From Fidelibacterota bacterium (lineage in GTDB: Bacteria > Pseudomonadota > Alphaproteobacteria > Rhodospirillales > Rhodospirillaceae): a stretch of DNA of 64,000 nt. Position numbers and translations under genes: made by a program. The DNA lies in the NCBI GenBank assembly GCA_947472795.1, contig CANJBL010000006.1, forward strand, positions 62,001-126,000, in the 5' to 3' direction. The notes below the pieces were generated by a model. That model was not told the DNA's origin and did not search any database. It saw nothing but the letters and a program-made list of their open reading frames with translations. This document shows, piece by piece, positions 1 through 8,420 of this stretch; the stretch's first letter is position 1; each line of letters opens with the position of its first letter.

Positions 1-1
1 T

Positions 2-337
2 CCCGTCAGTACCAACGGCGGTGCGCGCGGCAGCCGCGATCCTTCATCAAACAAGAAGGACGAGCGTAAGAAGGCCGCCGAGAAACGCCAGTCCCTGGCG
101 CCGCTAAAGAAACAGCTCGTGGATGCGGAGAAGCAGGTGGCGAAGTTCTCCGCTGAGCGCGCGGCACTTCGTAAATCCATGGAAGATCCCAAGATATACG
201 GCAAGGACGTCGGCAAACTTCTCGACATGCAGAAGACCTTGGGTCAAATCGAGAAGAACCTCGAAACCGCCGAGAATGCGTGGCTCATTTTGCAGGAAGA
301 ATGGGAAGGCGCGCAGGAGTCCGCAGAGAGCGCGTGA
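2..337 (+). CDS. ABC-F family ATPase, C-terminal fragment
   Basis: This is the last 111 residues of a gene that begins before the window. What remains is a charged, Lys/Glu/Ala-rich stretch with a linker (SSNKKDERKKAAEKRQ) followed by a helical hairpin (LKKQLVDAEKQVAKF ... LLDMQKTLGQIEKNLETAE). This matches the C-terminal coiled-coil domain that follows the second ATPase domain in Uup-like ABC-F proteins, which act on ribosomes or bind branched DNA. Both nucleotide-binding domains lie outside the window, so the exact subfamily cannot be given. The gene converges on the next one with a single base between the stops. Confidence 0.75.
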   Translation, partial: PVSTNGGARGSRDPSSNKKDERKKAAEKRQSLAPLKKQLVDAEKQVAKFSAERAALRKSMEDPKIYGKDVGKLLDMQKTLGQIEKNLETAENAWLILQEEWEGAQESAESA

Positions 338-338
338 C

Positions 339-737
339 CTAGTGGGCCGCGGCGTTGTCGGGAGTCCAGGCTTGGCCGCGCGCCGCCGCCACGATTTCCG
401 CCAAGCCTTGGCGCATATCGGTCATGATGAACTCGCCCTTAGCGCCCGGGCCACCGGATTTGGGGTTGGGGAAGCAGAGCACCCAGGCATTCATCTTCAC
501 GGTCAAGCCACACAGCACGCTGCCGACTTTGACTTGCGTATCTTCGATATAGGCTTTCACCTGCTCGAATTTGGCGGCCGTCAGGTTGTTCCACATGTCT
601 TGCGACATGGTGCCAAAATCCTGGAATGTGCGTTTCAGGAAGTTGATGAGCCCGGTGATCAGCTTTTCAACCTTGTCCATTTCAGCCATCAGGTTGCGGT
701 CATTGCGCACCTGCATGCTCTTGCGCATGTCCTGCAT
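339..737 (-). CDS. hypothetical protein
   Basis: A 132-residue protein that I do not recognise. It is helical and Met/Lys-rich at the N terminus, has no signal peptide or clear membrane span, and holds two Cys residues (VLCGL, VLCFP) in a more hydrophobic middle. The start is uncertain: the ATG at 737 has no good ribosome-binding site, and the frame stays open upstream to a stop near 812 without another ATG, so translation may begin at a non-ATG codon. It converges tightly with the ABC-F gene, which supports it being a real gene. Confidence 0.5.
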   Translation of the reverse strand: MQDMRKSMQVRNDRNLMAEMDKVEKLITGLINFLKRTFQDFGTMSQDMWNNLTAAKFEQVKAYIEDTQVKVGSVLCGLTVKMNAWVLCFPNPKSGGPGAKGEFIMTDMRQGLAEIVAAARGQAWTPDNAAAH

Positions 738-934
738 GACATAGATGAAAGCTTCCAGCAGTGGGGCGTGAGGCGGTCGAGGCTCGGGCGCACCGACGGC
801 GTCCCCTGGCGGTCAAATGTCCCCTAGACCCGGACCTTTGATCCTATTACCTACACTAACACAAAGTCCTATCAAAGGCTTAACCGATTGTCGAAAATGG
901 CGGTTCAGAGCCTCTTATCAAACCGAAAACGGGT

Positions 935-1273
935 ATGGACCGCCTTAAAACCGAACTCCGCGTGCAGGCCTGGTTGCGACGTTGTGCTGGCCTTGGTCTC
1001 ATGGCGACTGTGGCGCGAAAGGGTGATGCCGACGCGGGCGCGCTCTTTCTGAAGGTCAACCGCTTCAAGGACGGCTGCGAGGTCTTCTCTGGCATTACCG
1101 CCCCCGATGGCAGCCCAGCGTGGCTGCGCGCCATGGGCGCGGCCCCCGTGGCCGAGAAGGACGCCGACGCCTATCTCGCCCGCCAGAGCACTTACGATCC
1201 TGATGCGTGGGTCCTGGAAATCGAGGACCCGCGTGCCATCTTTGTCCTCGACGAGCCGATTCAAAGCCTCTGA
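935..1273 (+). CDS. DUF1491 family protein
   Basis: A 112-residue cytoplasmic protein of the DUF1491 family, small proteins found mainly in Alphaproteobacteria with no known function. Family features visible here are the N-terminal LRVQAWLRRCAGLGLMA segment, the RKGDADAGALFLKVNR segment, and an acidic C terminus (DPDAWVLEIEDPRAIFVLDEP). The length is normal for the family. It stands just upstream of gcrA on the same strand, about 100 bases away. The ATG at 935 is the first in frame and fits the family's usual N terminus. Confidence 0.8.
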   Translation: MDRLKTELRVQAWLRRCAGLGLMATVARKGDADAGALFLKVNRFKDGCEVFSGITAPDGSPAWLRAMGAAPVAEKDADAYLARQSTYDPDAWVLEIEDPRAIFVLDEPIQSL

Positions 1274-1380
1274 GTGTTTGATAAGCTGAATAAAATCACC
1301 ATTTCTGGCGAGTGGACAGGCTGGGGGTGCCCCGAGTATGTTCTCCGCTTCCAATGAAAGGGTACTGCGGATTGGAAAAC

Positions 1381-1767
1381 ATGGGCTGGAACGACGAAAA
1401 AATACAACGGCTGAAAAAGCTGTGGTCTGAAGGCTTGACCACAGGCGAAATCGGCAAGCGTCTTGGCGTGTCCAAAAATGCTGTTGTGGGTAAAGCTCAT
1501 CGCCTCGGCCTCAAGGGCCGTCCGTCGCCCATCAAGCGTCAGGATGTGAAAGCGCCCGCGGCCAAGAAGCCCGAGACGCGCATCTTCACGCTCACCGATC
1601 TGTCGGCGCAGACCTGCCGCTGGCCCATCGGCGACCCGAAACACGAAGACTTCCGCTTCTGCGGCAAGGGCGTGTATGCGGGTAAGCCCTATTGCGCCGA
1701 GCATTGCGCGACCGCTTACGTCGGATCGAGCAAGTCTTCGCGCAGCAACAACGAAGACGCGGCTTAA
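1381..1767 (+). CDS. gcrA: GcrA cell-cycle regulator
   Basis: GcrA is an alphaproteobacterial transcription factor that binds sigma-70 RNA polymerase and reads adenine-methylated GANTC sites to control cell-cycle genes. The 128-residue product starts with the family's typical MGWNDEKIQRLKKLW, followed by a helix-turn-helix (GEIGKRLGVSKNAVVGKAHRLGL, about residues 19-41), a basic linker, and a conserved C-terminal part with TCRWPIGDP, FRFCGK and PYCAEHC. The frame is open further upstream to 1312, but the family N terminus supports the ATG at 1381. No strong Shine-Dalgarno sequence is seen. Confidence 0.95.
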   Translation: MGWNDEKIQRLKKLWSEGLTTGEIGKRLGVSKNAVVGKAHRLGLKGRPSPIKRQDVKAPAAKKPETRIFTLTDLSAQTCRWPIGDPKHEDFRFCGKGVYAGKPYCAEHCATAYVGSSKSSRSNNEDAA

Positions 1768-1783
1768 CTTATTAGTTGGTCGC

Positions 1784-1823
1784 GTCGTTAAGCCGAAAAC
1801 CGGTTCCCACTTTTCGGCACGAC
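1784..1823. terminator. Palindromic hairpin between convergent genes
   Basis: An inverted repeat with outer arms GTCGT/ACGAC and inner arms GCCGAAAA/TTTTCGGC enclosing CCGGTTCCCAC. It lies between gcrA and the convergent dehydrogenase gene. Similar AAACCGGTTCCCAC-type palindromes are common between genes in many Alphaproteobacteria, so it may be a member of that repeat class as well as a bidirectional terminator. Confidence 0.6.
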
Positions 1824-1826
1824 GCT

Positions 1827-2786
1827 CTAGACGATAGGCGTCGGCGGCTCGCGCCCGTTCAGCACCGCTTCCAGATTATCGATGGCGAGCATGCCCATGG
1901 CCGTGCGCGTCTCCACCGTTGCGCTGCCGATGTGCGGCAGCAGGAAGACGTTTTCAACGTCACGGTAGCGTGGATCGATGGCAGGCTCGCCGGCATAAAC
2001 ATCCAAACCGGCGGCAAACAATTTCCCCGAGCGCAAGGCCGCGATCAGTGCGTCGTCGTTCACCAAGGGTCCGCGCGCTGTATTGATGACCACCGCGCCC
2101 TCGGGCAGGAGCGCAAGCGTGCGTGCGTTCAGCAGATTTTTGGTTTCCGGCGTCAGTGGACAGTGCAGGGACAGCACGTCGCTCTGCGCCAGCAGATCGT
2201 CGAGCCGTGCAACGAAGGTTGCCCCAGCGTCATCGGCAACGGGTTTGCGGTTGTGATAAAGCACGCGCATCCCAAAAGCCTGGGCACGCTTGGCGACCGC
2301 CAGACCAATGCGTCCCATGCCGACAATGCCCAATCGTTTGCCTGTAATCTGCGAGCCGAGAAAGAAAGTGGGGCGAAGGCCGCCCCATGTTGCAGCGCGC
2401 ATCATACGTTCGCCGGCGCCCGCGCGGCGTGTGGCGGCAAGAATCAGTAGCAGCGCCACATCGGCGGTGGCATCGGTGAGCACGTCTGGTGTGTTGCTAA
2501 CGCGAAGTCCGCGCGCCTTCGCCGCAGCAAGATCGATGTGCTCGAAGCCCACAGAGTTGCTGGCGATGACTTTCACGGATGAGGGCAGGGCCGCGATGGC
2601 GGCTGCGTCGATACTTTCGCCCGGCGTCACGATGATGCCGTTGGCGCCCTGCGCAAGATCCGCAAGAACCGCCGGCGTATAACCTCTATCATCATCACCC
2701 ATGCGCACATCGTAGGCCGCAAAAAGCCGTGCCTCGCAAAGCGGCGGCAGGCGGCGTGTCACGGCGACGACGGGTTTTGCGGACAT
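1827..2786 (-). CDS. D-2-hydroxyacid dehydrogenase (glyoxylate/hydroxypyruvate reductase type)
   Basis: A 319-residue NAD(P)-dependent D-2-hydroxyacid dehydrogenase, probably reducing glyoxylate or hydroxypyruvate; the substrate is inferred only from family resemblance. The Rossmann motif GIVGMGRIG, the substrate/catalytic Arg in INTARGPLVND, the Glu region near YAGEP and the catalytic His in LPHIGSAT are all present. The start ATG at 2786 overlaps the stop of the upstream MFS gene as TGATG, so the two are probably one transcript with coupled translation. The pairing suggests the transporter moves a related organic acid, but that is inference. Confidence 0.88.
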   Translation of the reverse strand: MSAKPVVAVTRRLPPLCEARLFAAYDVRMGDDDRGYTPAVLADLAQGANGIIVTPGESIDAAAIAALPSSVKVIASNSVGFEHIDLAAAKARGLRVSNTPDVLTDATADVALLLILAATRRAGAGERMMRAATWGGLRPTFFLGSQITGKRLGIVGMGRIGLAVAKRAQAFGMRVLYHNRKPVADDAGATFVARLDDLLAQSDVLSLHCPLTPETKNLLNARTLALLPEGAVVINTARGPLVNDDALIAALRSGKLFAAGLDVYAGEPAIDPRYRDVENVFLLPHIGSATVETRTAMGMLAIDNLEAVLNGREPPTPIV

Positions 2787-4048
2787 CAGACTTTTACATC
2801 CTTGAAGCTCTTGAGCGTTGCGGCGAGCCCCACGCCGATCAGGGCAATGCTGCCGGCCAGCGCGGCGAGGGCCGGCCATCCGCCATGTTGCCAAACCCAG
2901 CCGCCGAAAGATCCGGTGACGCTCGATCCGAGATAATAGAACAGAAGATAAAGCGATGTGGCGTGGCCCTTTTCGCGTCCCGCCAAGGGGCCAATGGCAC
3001 CGCTCGCCACGGAATGCGTCATGAAAAAGCCGATGCTGATCAGTCCCATCCCACAAATGATCACGGGCAGGGGTGTCGACAACGTAATGCCTATGCCGGT
3101 GAACATGATCACAAGCCCCGCCACAAGCAGTGGCCGCCGGCCAAAACGGTCCGCAAGCCCGCCAGCGATCGCCGATGAGATCACGCCCAGCACCGGTGTC
3201 ATGAAAACCAGGCCGATACCCGTCTGGCTCAGTTCATAAGGCGGCGCTGTGAGACGAAAAGTCAGGTAATTGTACAATGTCACGTAGATGCTCATCAGCG
3301 CATAGGCGATGGCGAAAACGCGCAAGAGACCGGGATTGCGAAGATGCCGCGTCCATGCCGCGATATGCACACGCGGATGAAAATCGCGATGCGGGACAAA
3401 ATTGCGCGACGCGGGCAACAGCACACGAAAGCCAATCGCCGCCGCCAAACAAATAACGCTTAATCCCGCAAGTGCACCCTGCCAGGATACAAATTCAGTC
3501 AGGATGCCGATCACGATGCGTCCGCTGATGCCGCCGAACGCGGTGCCTGCCACATAGAGCCCCATTGTCTTGCCGAGATGGGCGGGCTCGATCTCTTCTG
3601 CGAGCCAAGCCATGGCAACCGCCGGAACACCACCCAGAACCGCGCCTTCAAGCGTGCGCAGCGCCAGAAGGGCGTACCAATTTGGCGCCAAGCCGGCGCC
3701 GATCCCTAAAATGGCTGCGAGCGCCATGGAGGTGAACATCAAGGCGCGCCGATCCAAAGCTTGCGACAAGGGGCCGGCGACAAGCATGGCCGCGGCCAGT
3801 GCAACCGTCGTGAGCGAGAGCGCGAGGGAACTGGTGGCCGGGCTGACCTGGAAAGTTTCCGCGAACTGGGGCAGGAGGGGCTGTACGCAGTAAATCAGCG
3901 AAAAGCTCGCGAACCCGCCGAGGAACAAGGCCATGCCTGTATTGCGGTAGGCGCGCGTGCCGCGCTCGATAAAGACGGGATGCTTAAGAACCCCAGCCTC
4001 TTCCGCAACAAGATCGGTCACGGCCTCAAGGGGTGTATCGGACGCCAC
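2786..4048 (-). CDS. MFS transporter, 12-TM
   Basis: A 420-residue major facilitator with about twelve hydrophobic segments. The N-terminal tail (about 35 residues) is cytoplasmic, then the first span reads GMALFLGGFASFSLIYCVQPLLPQ in outline, resembling the YnfM/AraJ-like group with its FxxxYxxQPLLPxF signature. The loop motif GLADRFGRRPLLVAG lies in the second half. It is translationally coupled to the downstream dehydrogenase (TGATG). The substrate is unknown; organic acid or drug export are both possible. Confidence 0.85.
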   Translation of the reverse strand: MASDTPLEAVTDLVAEEAGVLKHPVFIERGTRAYRNTGMALFLGGFASFSLIYCVQPLLPQFAETFQVSPATSSLALSLTTVALAAAMLVAGPLSQALDRRALMFTSMALAAILGIGAGLAPNWYALLALRTLEGAVLGGVPAVAMAWLAEEIEPAHLGKTMGLYVAGTAFGGISGRIVIGILTEFVSWQGALAGLSVICLAAAIGFRVLLPASRNFVPHRDFHPRVHIAAWTRHLRNPGLLRVFAIAYALMSIYVTLYNYLTFRLTAPPYELSQTGIGLVFMTPVLGVISSAIAGGLADRFGRRPLLVAGLVIMFTGIGITLSTPLPVIICGMGLISIGFFMTHSVASGAIGPLAGREKGHATSLYLLFYYLGSSVTGSFGGWVWQHGGWPALAALAGSIALIGVGLAATLKSFKDVKV

Positions 4049-4533
4049 GTGCCGTTCTCTCCTTCGGCTCAGGCCTGTGTGCTAACATTTCACAATGGCG
4101 AGGCCAATGGAGGCTTGTGCATGACTACCCTGACTGAAGTCATCATCGAGCCAAAATCGGGCGGCACGCGCCTGCTCCAAGGAGTGAGTGAAATCCATTT
4201 GCGCGGCGCTGCGCGCTCAGATCTTCGGTTACATGGATGTGCTGGCACCCTCGCGGCGGCGTTAGGCGTGGTGTAAGGCAAAGCTCTTTCCCGCGGAAAC
4301 ACTGGATTTGTGACTGCGTTGACGCATGGACATTTGACCCAATCCTATTTAACTCAATCAGAGTACGGATTTACAATCCGCAGTTTAAGATCGCCATCTG
4401 CCAAGGTTCGCACATTCTGTGTTTTCTTCAGTGATCCAAGGGTGTTACAAGTTTCCGTACGTGCTGTTTTGAGTACCATCAATGTCTGCGGCAACAGCGT
4501 TGGGGTTGCCGCCAACCCAAAGTATCGAGCGGG
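4049..4533. other. Intergenic region without a convincing gene
   Basis: A 485-base gap between the divergent MFS and MBL-fold genes. It contains one short open frame (4121-4276, 51 codons, beginning MTTLTEVIIEPKSGG) without a good ribosome-binding site or recognisable product. The middle (about 4320-4450) is distinctly AT-richer than its surroundings and probably holds the divergent promoters, but I could not identify a confident -35/-10 pair. Confidence 0.5.
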
Positions 4534-5361
4534 ATGACGTTAGCGGTCAAATTCTGGGGCGTCCGCGGCAGCATTGCATGTCCTTCGCCGGAACATGTGG
4601 TGTACGGCGGCAATACCAGTTGCCTTGAAATATTCGCGGGCGACCAGCGCATCATTCTGGACGCCGGCACGGGCATCCGTGGGCTGGGCCAGGAGTTCAT
4701 GCGCGACGGTGTGAAGCGCTGCAATCTCTTGCTCACGCACTCGCACTGGGACCACATCAACGGCTTTCCGTTCTTCGCACCTATTTTCATGCCGAAATAC
4801 GATATCGGCATTTACTCCGGGCATTTGTCGGATGCCGGCGGTATCGAGAACGTGCTCTCGAGTCAAATGGCCAATCCGCTCTTTCCCGTGCCGCTGGAAG
4901 CCTTGCAGGCGGAACTGCGCTTTGTTGATTTTCGGGCCGGCGAAGCCTGGGAGTTGGAGAGCAATGTCTGGGTGCGCACCATGCCGCTCAATCATCCCAA
5001 TGGCGCGACCGGGTACCGCATCGAACACGGCGGGCGTTCCATTTGCTACATCACCGACACCGAACACGTTATCGGCAAGCCCGACAAGAAAATCCTGGCG
5101 CTTATCGAAGGTGCCGATCTCGTTGTCTATGATTGCACGTACACTGATGCAGAATTCCCCGCCAAGATCGGCTGGGGTCATTCCACATGGGAAGAGGGTG
5201 TGCGCCTTTGCAAGGCCGCCAACGTCGGCCAGATGGCCATCTTCCATCACGACCCTGACCATGACGATGACTTCATGGCCCAGCTCGAGCGCGTCGCGCG
5301 CAAAGAGTGGCCCGGAACTGTCGTCGCTCGCGAGCAGATGATTATTACGCCCTGCCGGTAA
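4534..5361 (+). CDS. MBL-fold metallo-hydrolase
   Basis: A 275-residue metallo-beta-lactamase-fold hydrolase. The di-metal motif THSHWDHING is at residues 68-77 (H69, H71, D73, H74). Further ligands are likely in MPLNHPNG and ITDTEH, and the C-terminal His is in FHHDPDHDDD. The start MTLAVKFWGVRGS matches the usual beginning of this phosphodiesterase-like subfamily. It has no signal peptide, so it acts in the cytoplasm. The substrate is unknown; relatives include cyclic nucleotide phosphodiesterases and phosphonate-pathway enzymes. Confidence 0.88.
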   Translation: MTLAVKFWGVRGSIACPSPEHVVYGGNTSCLEIFAGDQRIILDAGTGIRGLGQEFMRDGVKRCNLLLTHSHWDHINGFPFFAPIFMPKYDIGIYSGHLSDAGGIENVLSSQMANPLFPVPLEALQAELRFVDFRAGEAWELESNVWVRTMPLNHPNGATGYRIEHGGRSICYITDTEHVIGKPDKKILALIEGADLVVYDCTYTDAEFPAKIGWGHSTWEEGVRLCKAANVGQMAIFHHDPDHDDDFMAQLERVARKEWPGTVVAREQMIITPCR

Positions 5362-5408
5362 GCGGCGCCTTCTGCGCCGTGCATTCTGGCAGGCAACAGG
5401 AGGAAGTC

Positions 5409-6983
5409 ATGCAGCGTCTTGCCCCGACTCTCGTTTCACTTTCAGTCCTTGGAACTTTTTCATTAACAGCATCCGCGGCGTCGGCCGCCGATAACAGCCA
5501 GTGCGCCGCGCTCGCTGCCAAAGTTGTCGGCAATGCCAAGGTCGAAGTGGCCGAGGCGGTGACGTCAGGCAGCTTCAAGCCGGATGACGGCACTGCGCTC
5601 TCCGGCTTGCCGGCCTTCTGTCACGTGCGCGGCCTGGCGAAAGCAGCGCCCAAGTCCAACATCCATTTTGAACTCTGGATGCCCATCGCCAACTGGAACG
5701 GGCGCATCCAAATGACCGGCAATGGTGGCTATAGCCCCGCCATGAGCTTCGATCAGATGGCCGCTCTGCTAAAGTCGGGCAGCGTGGCTGTCGCGACGGA
5801 TACGGGCCACACCGGCCCTGGCGACGATCTCTCCTACGGCACCACAAACGATGATGCCATCGCCGACTGGGGATATCGCTCGGTCCATGAGTCCATCGTG
5901 CCGGCGAAAGCGCTGGTCACTGCCTTCTACGGTAAAGCCGCACAGAAGACTTATTTCCTTGGCTGTTCCACGGGAGGTCATCAGGGCCTCGTGGAAGCGC
6001 AGAAATACCCCGACGACTTCGACGGCATTCTTGCCGGCGATCCCGCCAACAACCGCACCAACCTCAATCTTTCTTTCCTCTGGCGCTTTCAAACTGTTCA
6101 TAACCAGAGCGACAACAGCTTGATCCTTTCTCCAGCCGATCTGAAGCGCGTCAACACCGCTGCCATGGAACAGTGTGACGCAGCCGACGGTGTGAAAGAC
6201 GGCATCATGTCCAATCCGGTGGCGTGCAAATTCGACGTGAAGAAATTGCAGTGCGCTCCCGGCAAGACCAGTGATTGCCTTAGCGACAAACAGGTCGAGG
6301 CCATGAGCAAGGTCTACAACACGCTGAAGCGCAAGGACAACGGCGAGGAGATTTATACCGGCTGGGTTGTGGGCAGTGAGTGGGTAGAAGGTACGCGGAG
6401 CTGGGACGCGTACTGGGCGGACCCGAAGCGCGCCGATCAGCCGATCCGCGGCGAATATCTTCGCGGCTGGATTTATCATGATGCCAACTGGAATCCCTGG
6501 AGCTTCGATTGGGCCAAGGACGTGGACTTCGCGCGCCAGCGCGTCGGAGCCATGGCCGACATGAACGAAGTTGATCTCAGCGCCTTCAAGAAGCGCGGCG
6601 GCAAGATCATCCTGTATCAGGGCTTCGTCGATCCCATCGTCTCGGCGCTGGATACGGCGAAGTATTACGAGAAGTTGCAGAAGGCGAACGCGGGCGCTGC
6701 GGACTTCACGCGCCTCTTCATGGTTCCAGGCATGGGGCATTGCAACGGTGGTCCGGGTGCGACCAGTTTCAGCTTCGCCATGAATACAGACGGGGATCAC
6801 GACGCTGTCTTGGCGATTCAAGATTGGGTCGAGAAGGGCAAAGCGCCGGAGAAGATTGTCGCCACACGGTTCAACAAAGACCGCACCGTGGCCATGACAC
6901 GCCCGCTCTGCTCTTATCCGAAAGCGCCGATGTACTCCGGCAAGGGCGACACCAACGACGCGAGCAGCTTCGTTTGTAAGTAA
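5409..6983 (+). CDS. Secreted tannase/feruloyl esterase family hydrolase
   Basis: A 524-residue alpha/beta hydrolase of the tannase family, exported by a signal peptide (PTLVSLSVLGTFSLTASAASA). The family's CS-D-HC arrangement is complete: GCSTGG puts the nucleophile at S187 next to C186, the acid is D408 in GFVDPIVS, and GMGHCNGG gives H444 next to C445. In this family the two Cys form a disulfide that holds the Ser and His together. The ATG at 5409 follows a good AGGAGG at 5399-5404. It probably cleaves aromatic or plant-derived esters outside the cytoplasm. A cupin gene follows 15 bases later. Confidence 0.9.
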   Translation: MQRLAPTLVSLSVLGTFSLTASAASAADNSQCAALAAKVVGNAKVEVAEAVTSGSFKPDDGTALSGLPAFCHVRGLAKAAPKSNIHFELWMPIANWNGRIQMTGNGGYSPAMSFDQMAALLKSGSVAVATDTGHTGPGDDLSYGTTNDDAIADWGYRSVHESIVPAKALVTAFYGKAAQKTYFLGCSTGGHQGLVEAQKYPDDFDGILAGDPANNRTNLNLSFLWRFQTVHNQSDNSLILSPADLKRVNTAAMEQCDAADGVKDGIMSNPVACKFDVKKLQCAPGKTSDCLSDKQVEAMSKVYNTLKRKDNGEEIYTGWVVGSEWVEGTRSWDAYWADPKRADQPIRGEYLRGWIYHDANWNPWSFDWAKDVDFARQRVGAMADMNEVDLSAFKKRGGKIILYQGFVDPIVSALDTAKYYEKLQKANAGAADFTRLFMVPGMGHCNGGPGATSFSFAMNTDGDHDAVLAIQDWVEKGKAPEKIVATRFNKDRTVAMTRPLCSYPKAPMYSGKGDTNDASSFVCK

Positions 6984-6998
6984 GCCGGGCGGTACACT

Positions 6999-7316
6999 AT
7001 GGCCTTCAAGTGCGACATCCCTGCTGTGCCGACGGTGCAGCAGGATGATGACAATGTGCGCATCACCCGCTGGGATTTTTCTCCCGGTGCTGTGACCGGG
7101 CAGCACACGCACGGCTGGCCGTACGTGGTGGTGATGCTGACGGATGGCCTCATGCGGGTGGACAATGGCTCAGGTGTGACGGAGTTCAAAAGGACCGCGG
7201 GCGAAGCCTACAACCGGCCCTCCGGTATCGAGCACGACGTCATGAACGGCGGCGACGTACCGATGGCGTTTGTCGAGATCGAGTTCAAGCGTCCAAAGGC
7301 GCTGGTCTTCAATTGA
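6999..7316 (+). CDS. Single-domain cupin
   Basis: A 105-residue cupin. Motif 1 is recognisable in DFSPGAVTGQHTHGWPYVVVML, with two His as likely metal ligands, and motif 2 in RPSGIEHDVMNGGD. It has no signal peptide and no second domain. It follows the tannase-family gene by 15 bases and is probably co-transcribed, so a part in handling the same aromatic compounds is possible but not shown. Confidence 0.8.
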   Translation: MAFKCDIPAVPTVQQDDDNVRITRWDFSPGAVTGQHTHGWPYVVVMLTDGLMRVDNGSGVTEFKRTAGEAYNRPSGIEHDVMNGGDVPMAFVEIEFKRPKALVFN

Positions 7317-7366
7317 ACGACGGAGGCGTGTGAAGGGTGGGGTTCATCTCGCTGGCAAAAGCGAAA

Positions 7367-7441
7367 TGGCTCCGGCGACAGGACTCGAACCTGTAACCCC
7401 GCGGTTAACAGCCGCGTGCTCTACCATTGAGCTACGCCGGA
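7367..7441 (-). tRNA. tRNA-Asn(GTT)
   Basis: A cloverleaf on the minus strand: acceptor arms TCCGGCG/CGCCGGA, D arm TAGCTCAATGGTAGAGCA, anticodon stem-loop GCGGCTGTTAACCGC with anticodon GTT, T arm ACAGGTTCGAGTCCTGT, discriminator G and an encoded CCA. It lies 10 bases downstream of the tRNA-Cys gene on the same strand. Confidence 0.95.
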
Positions 7442-7451
7442 ACAGCGTAAT

Positions 7452-7525
7452 TGGAGGCCGAGGCCGGAATCGAACCGACGTACGCGGATTTGCAATCCGC
7501 TGCATGGCCACTCTGCCACTCGGCC
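7452..7525 (-). tRNA. tRNA-Cys(GCA)
   Basis: A cloverleaf on the minus strand: acceptor arms GGCCGAG/CTCGGCC, anticodon stem-loop GCGGATTGCAAATCCGC with anticodon GCA, T arm TCGGTTCGATTCCGG, discriminator T and an encoded CCA. It is the first gene of a two-tRNA transcript with tRNA-Asn. Confidence 0.95.
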
Positions 7526-7607
7526 CGCCGATCCTGATGGTACTTGGATCTTTGGCTTCAGCCTCTTGCCCCGGTGGCGGTCGTTGCCCCGGCGCAGAAG
7601 GCACGGT

Positions 7608-7636
7608 TATATAGAAGGGCCTCCCGGGGCGGTCAA
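7608..7636 (-). promoter_or_regulatory. Sigma-70-type promoter of the tRNA-Cys/tRNA-Asn pair
   Basis: On the minus strand TTGACC (7636-7631) is separated by 17 bases from TATATA (7613-7608), a near-consensus pair. It reads toward the tRNA genes, whose first base is about 80 bases downstream. The G/C-rich stretch just after the -10 is what would be expected near a stable-RNA start. Confidence 0.7.
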
Positions 7637-7696
7637 GGCGCTGGTTTTGAACGCCGGATTGAGCCCAAAGTTCACCGCTAAGTCTGCGGGCCGGCG

Positions 7697-7725
7697 TTGA
7701 GAATCGGTTCGCGACGGCGTATAAG
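7697..7725 (+). promoter_or_regulatory. Sigma-70-type promoter of the pcm-like gene
   Basis: TTGAGA (7697-7702), a 17-base spacer and TATAAG (7720-7725) read toward the methyltransferase gene starting at 7763. It stands back to back with the tRNA promoter, with 60 bases between the two -35 boxes. Confidence 0.6.
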
Positions 7726-7762
7726 CGCCAGACCATAACAGCTTCACTCTTTTGGGGGACTC

Positions 7763-8413
7763 ATGATGGATTTCGCCGCTGCCCGCCGCAAAATGGTAGC
7801 CAGCCAGGTCCGCACCACCGAAGTCACCGATCCGGTCGTGGTCGAGACCATGGGGACCGTGCCGCGCGAGCTTTTCGTGCCTGCCGCCGCCCAGGGTTTT
7901 GCCTATATCGACGAAGACATCGCCATCGCCAAAGACCGTTACATGATGGAGCCGGCGGTGCTCGCGCGCCTGTTGCAACTGGCCGATCTGCAAGCGACGG
8001 ATAACGTGCTGGTCGTAGGCGCAGGTACGGGTTACGCCGCCGCGGCTTTGGCGCCCTTGGTGCGCACTGTCACGGCGCTCGAAAGCGATCCGGCTTTGGC
8101 CGAGCATGCCCGCAAAGCGCTGGCCCAGGTGGCGCCGTCCGTGGCTGTCGTCACCGGCGATCTCAAATCCGGCTGGCCCGCCAATTCTCCCTATGACGTG
8201 ATTCTCGTGGATGGCGCCGTGGGAGCTATCCCCGCCAGCTTGAAACCGCAGCTGGCCGATGGCGGCCGCCTCGTGTGCATCGTGCGCGAAGGCCCCGTGG
8301 GCCGCGCGACGCTGGTGACGCGGGCAGGGGATTCCTATGGCAGCCGTCAGGAATTCGATGCCATGACACCGCTGCTGCCGGGCTTCGAGAAGCAGGCCAA
8401 GTTCGTGTTCTAA
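7763..8413 (+). CDS. Protein-L-isoaspartate O-methyltransferase-like protein
   Basis: A 216-residue SAM-dependent methyltransferase of the Pcm family. The SAM site LVVGAGTGYAAAALAP and the acidic ESDP that follows are clear. The usual Pcm substrate motif GQTISQP, present in the second family member at 42657, is replaced here by an unrelated stretch (AIAKDRYMMEP), so isoaspartate repair is doubtful. Members of this divergent type commonly precede tolC in Alphaproteobacteria. Start: ATG 7763 or the adjacent ATG 7766, after GGGGGAC. A GTG-started MFS gene begins 7 bases after the stop. Confidence 0.8.
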   Translation: MMDFAAARRKMVASQVRTTEVTDPVVVETMGTVPRELFVPAAAQGFAYIDEDIAIAKDRYMMEPAVLARLLQLADLQATDNVLVVGAGTGYAAAALAPLVRTVTALESDPALAEHARKALAQVAPSVAVVTGDLKSGWPANSPYDVILVDGAVGAIPASLKPQLADGGRLVCIVREGPVGRATLVTRAGDSYGSRQEFDAMTPLLPGFEKQAKFVF

Positions 8414-8420
8414 GCCACCC

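Noticed and set aside
4121-4276. Short 51-codon frame in the gap between the MFS and MBL genes
   Set aside because: No family resemblance and no good ribosome-binding site; mentioned only in the intergenic entry.
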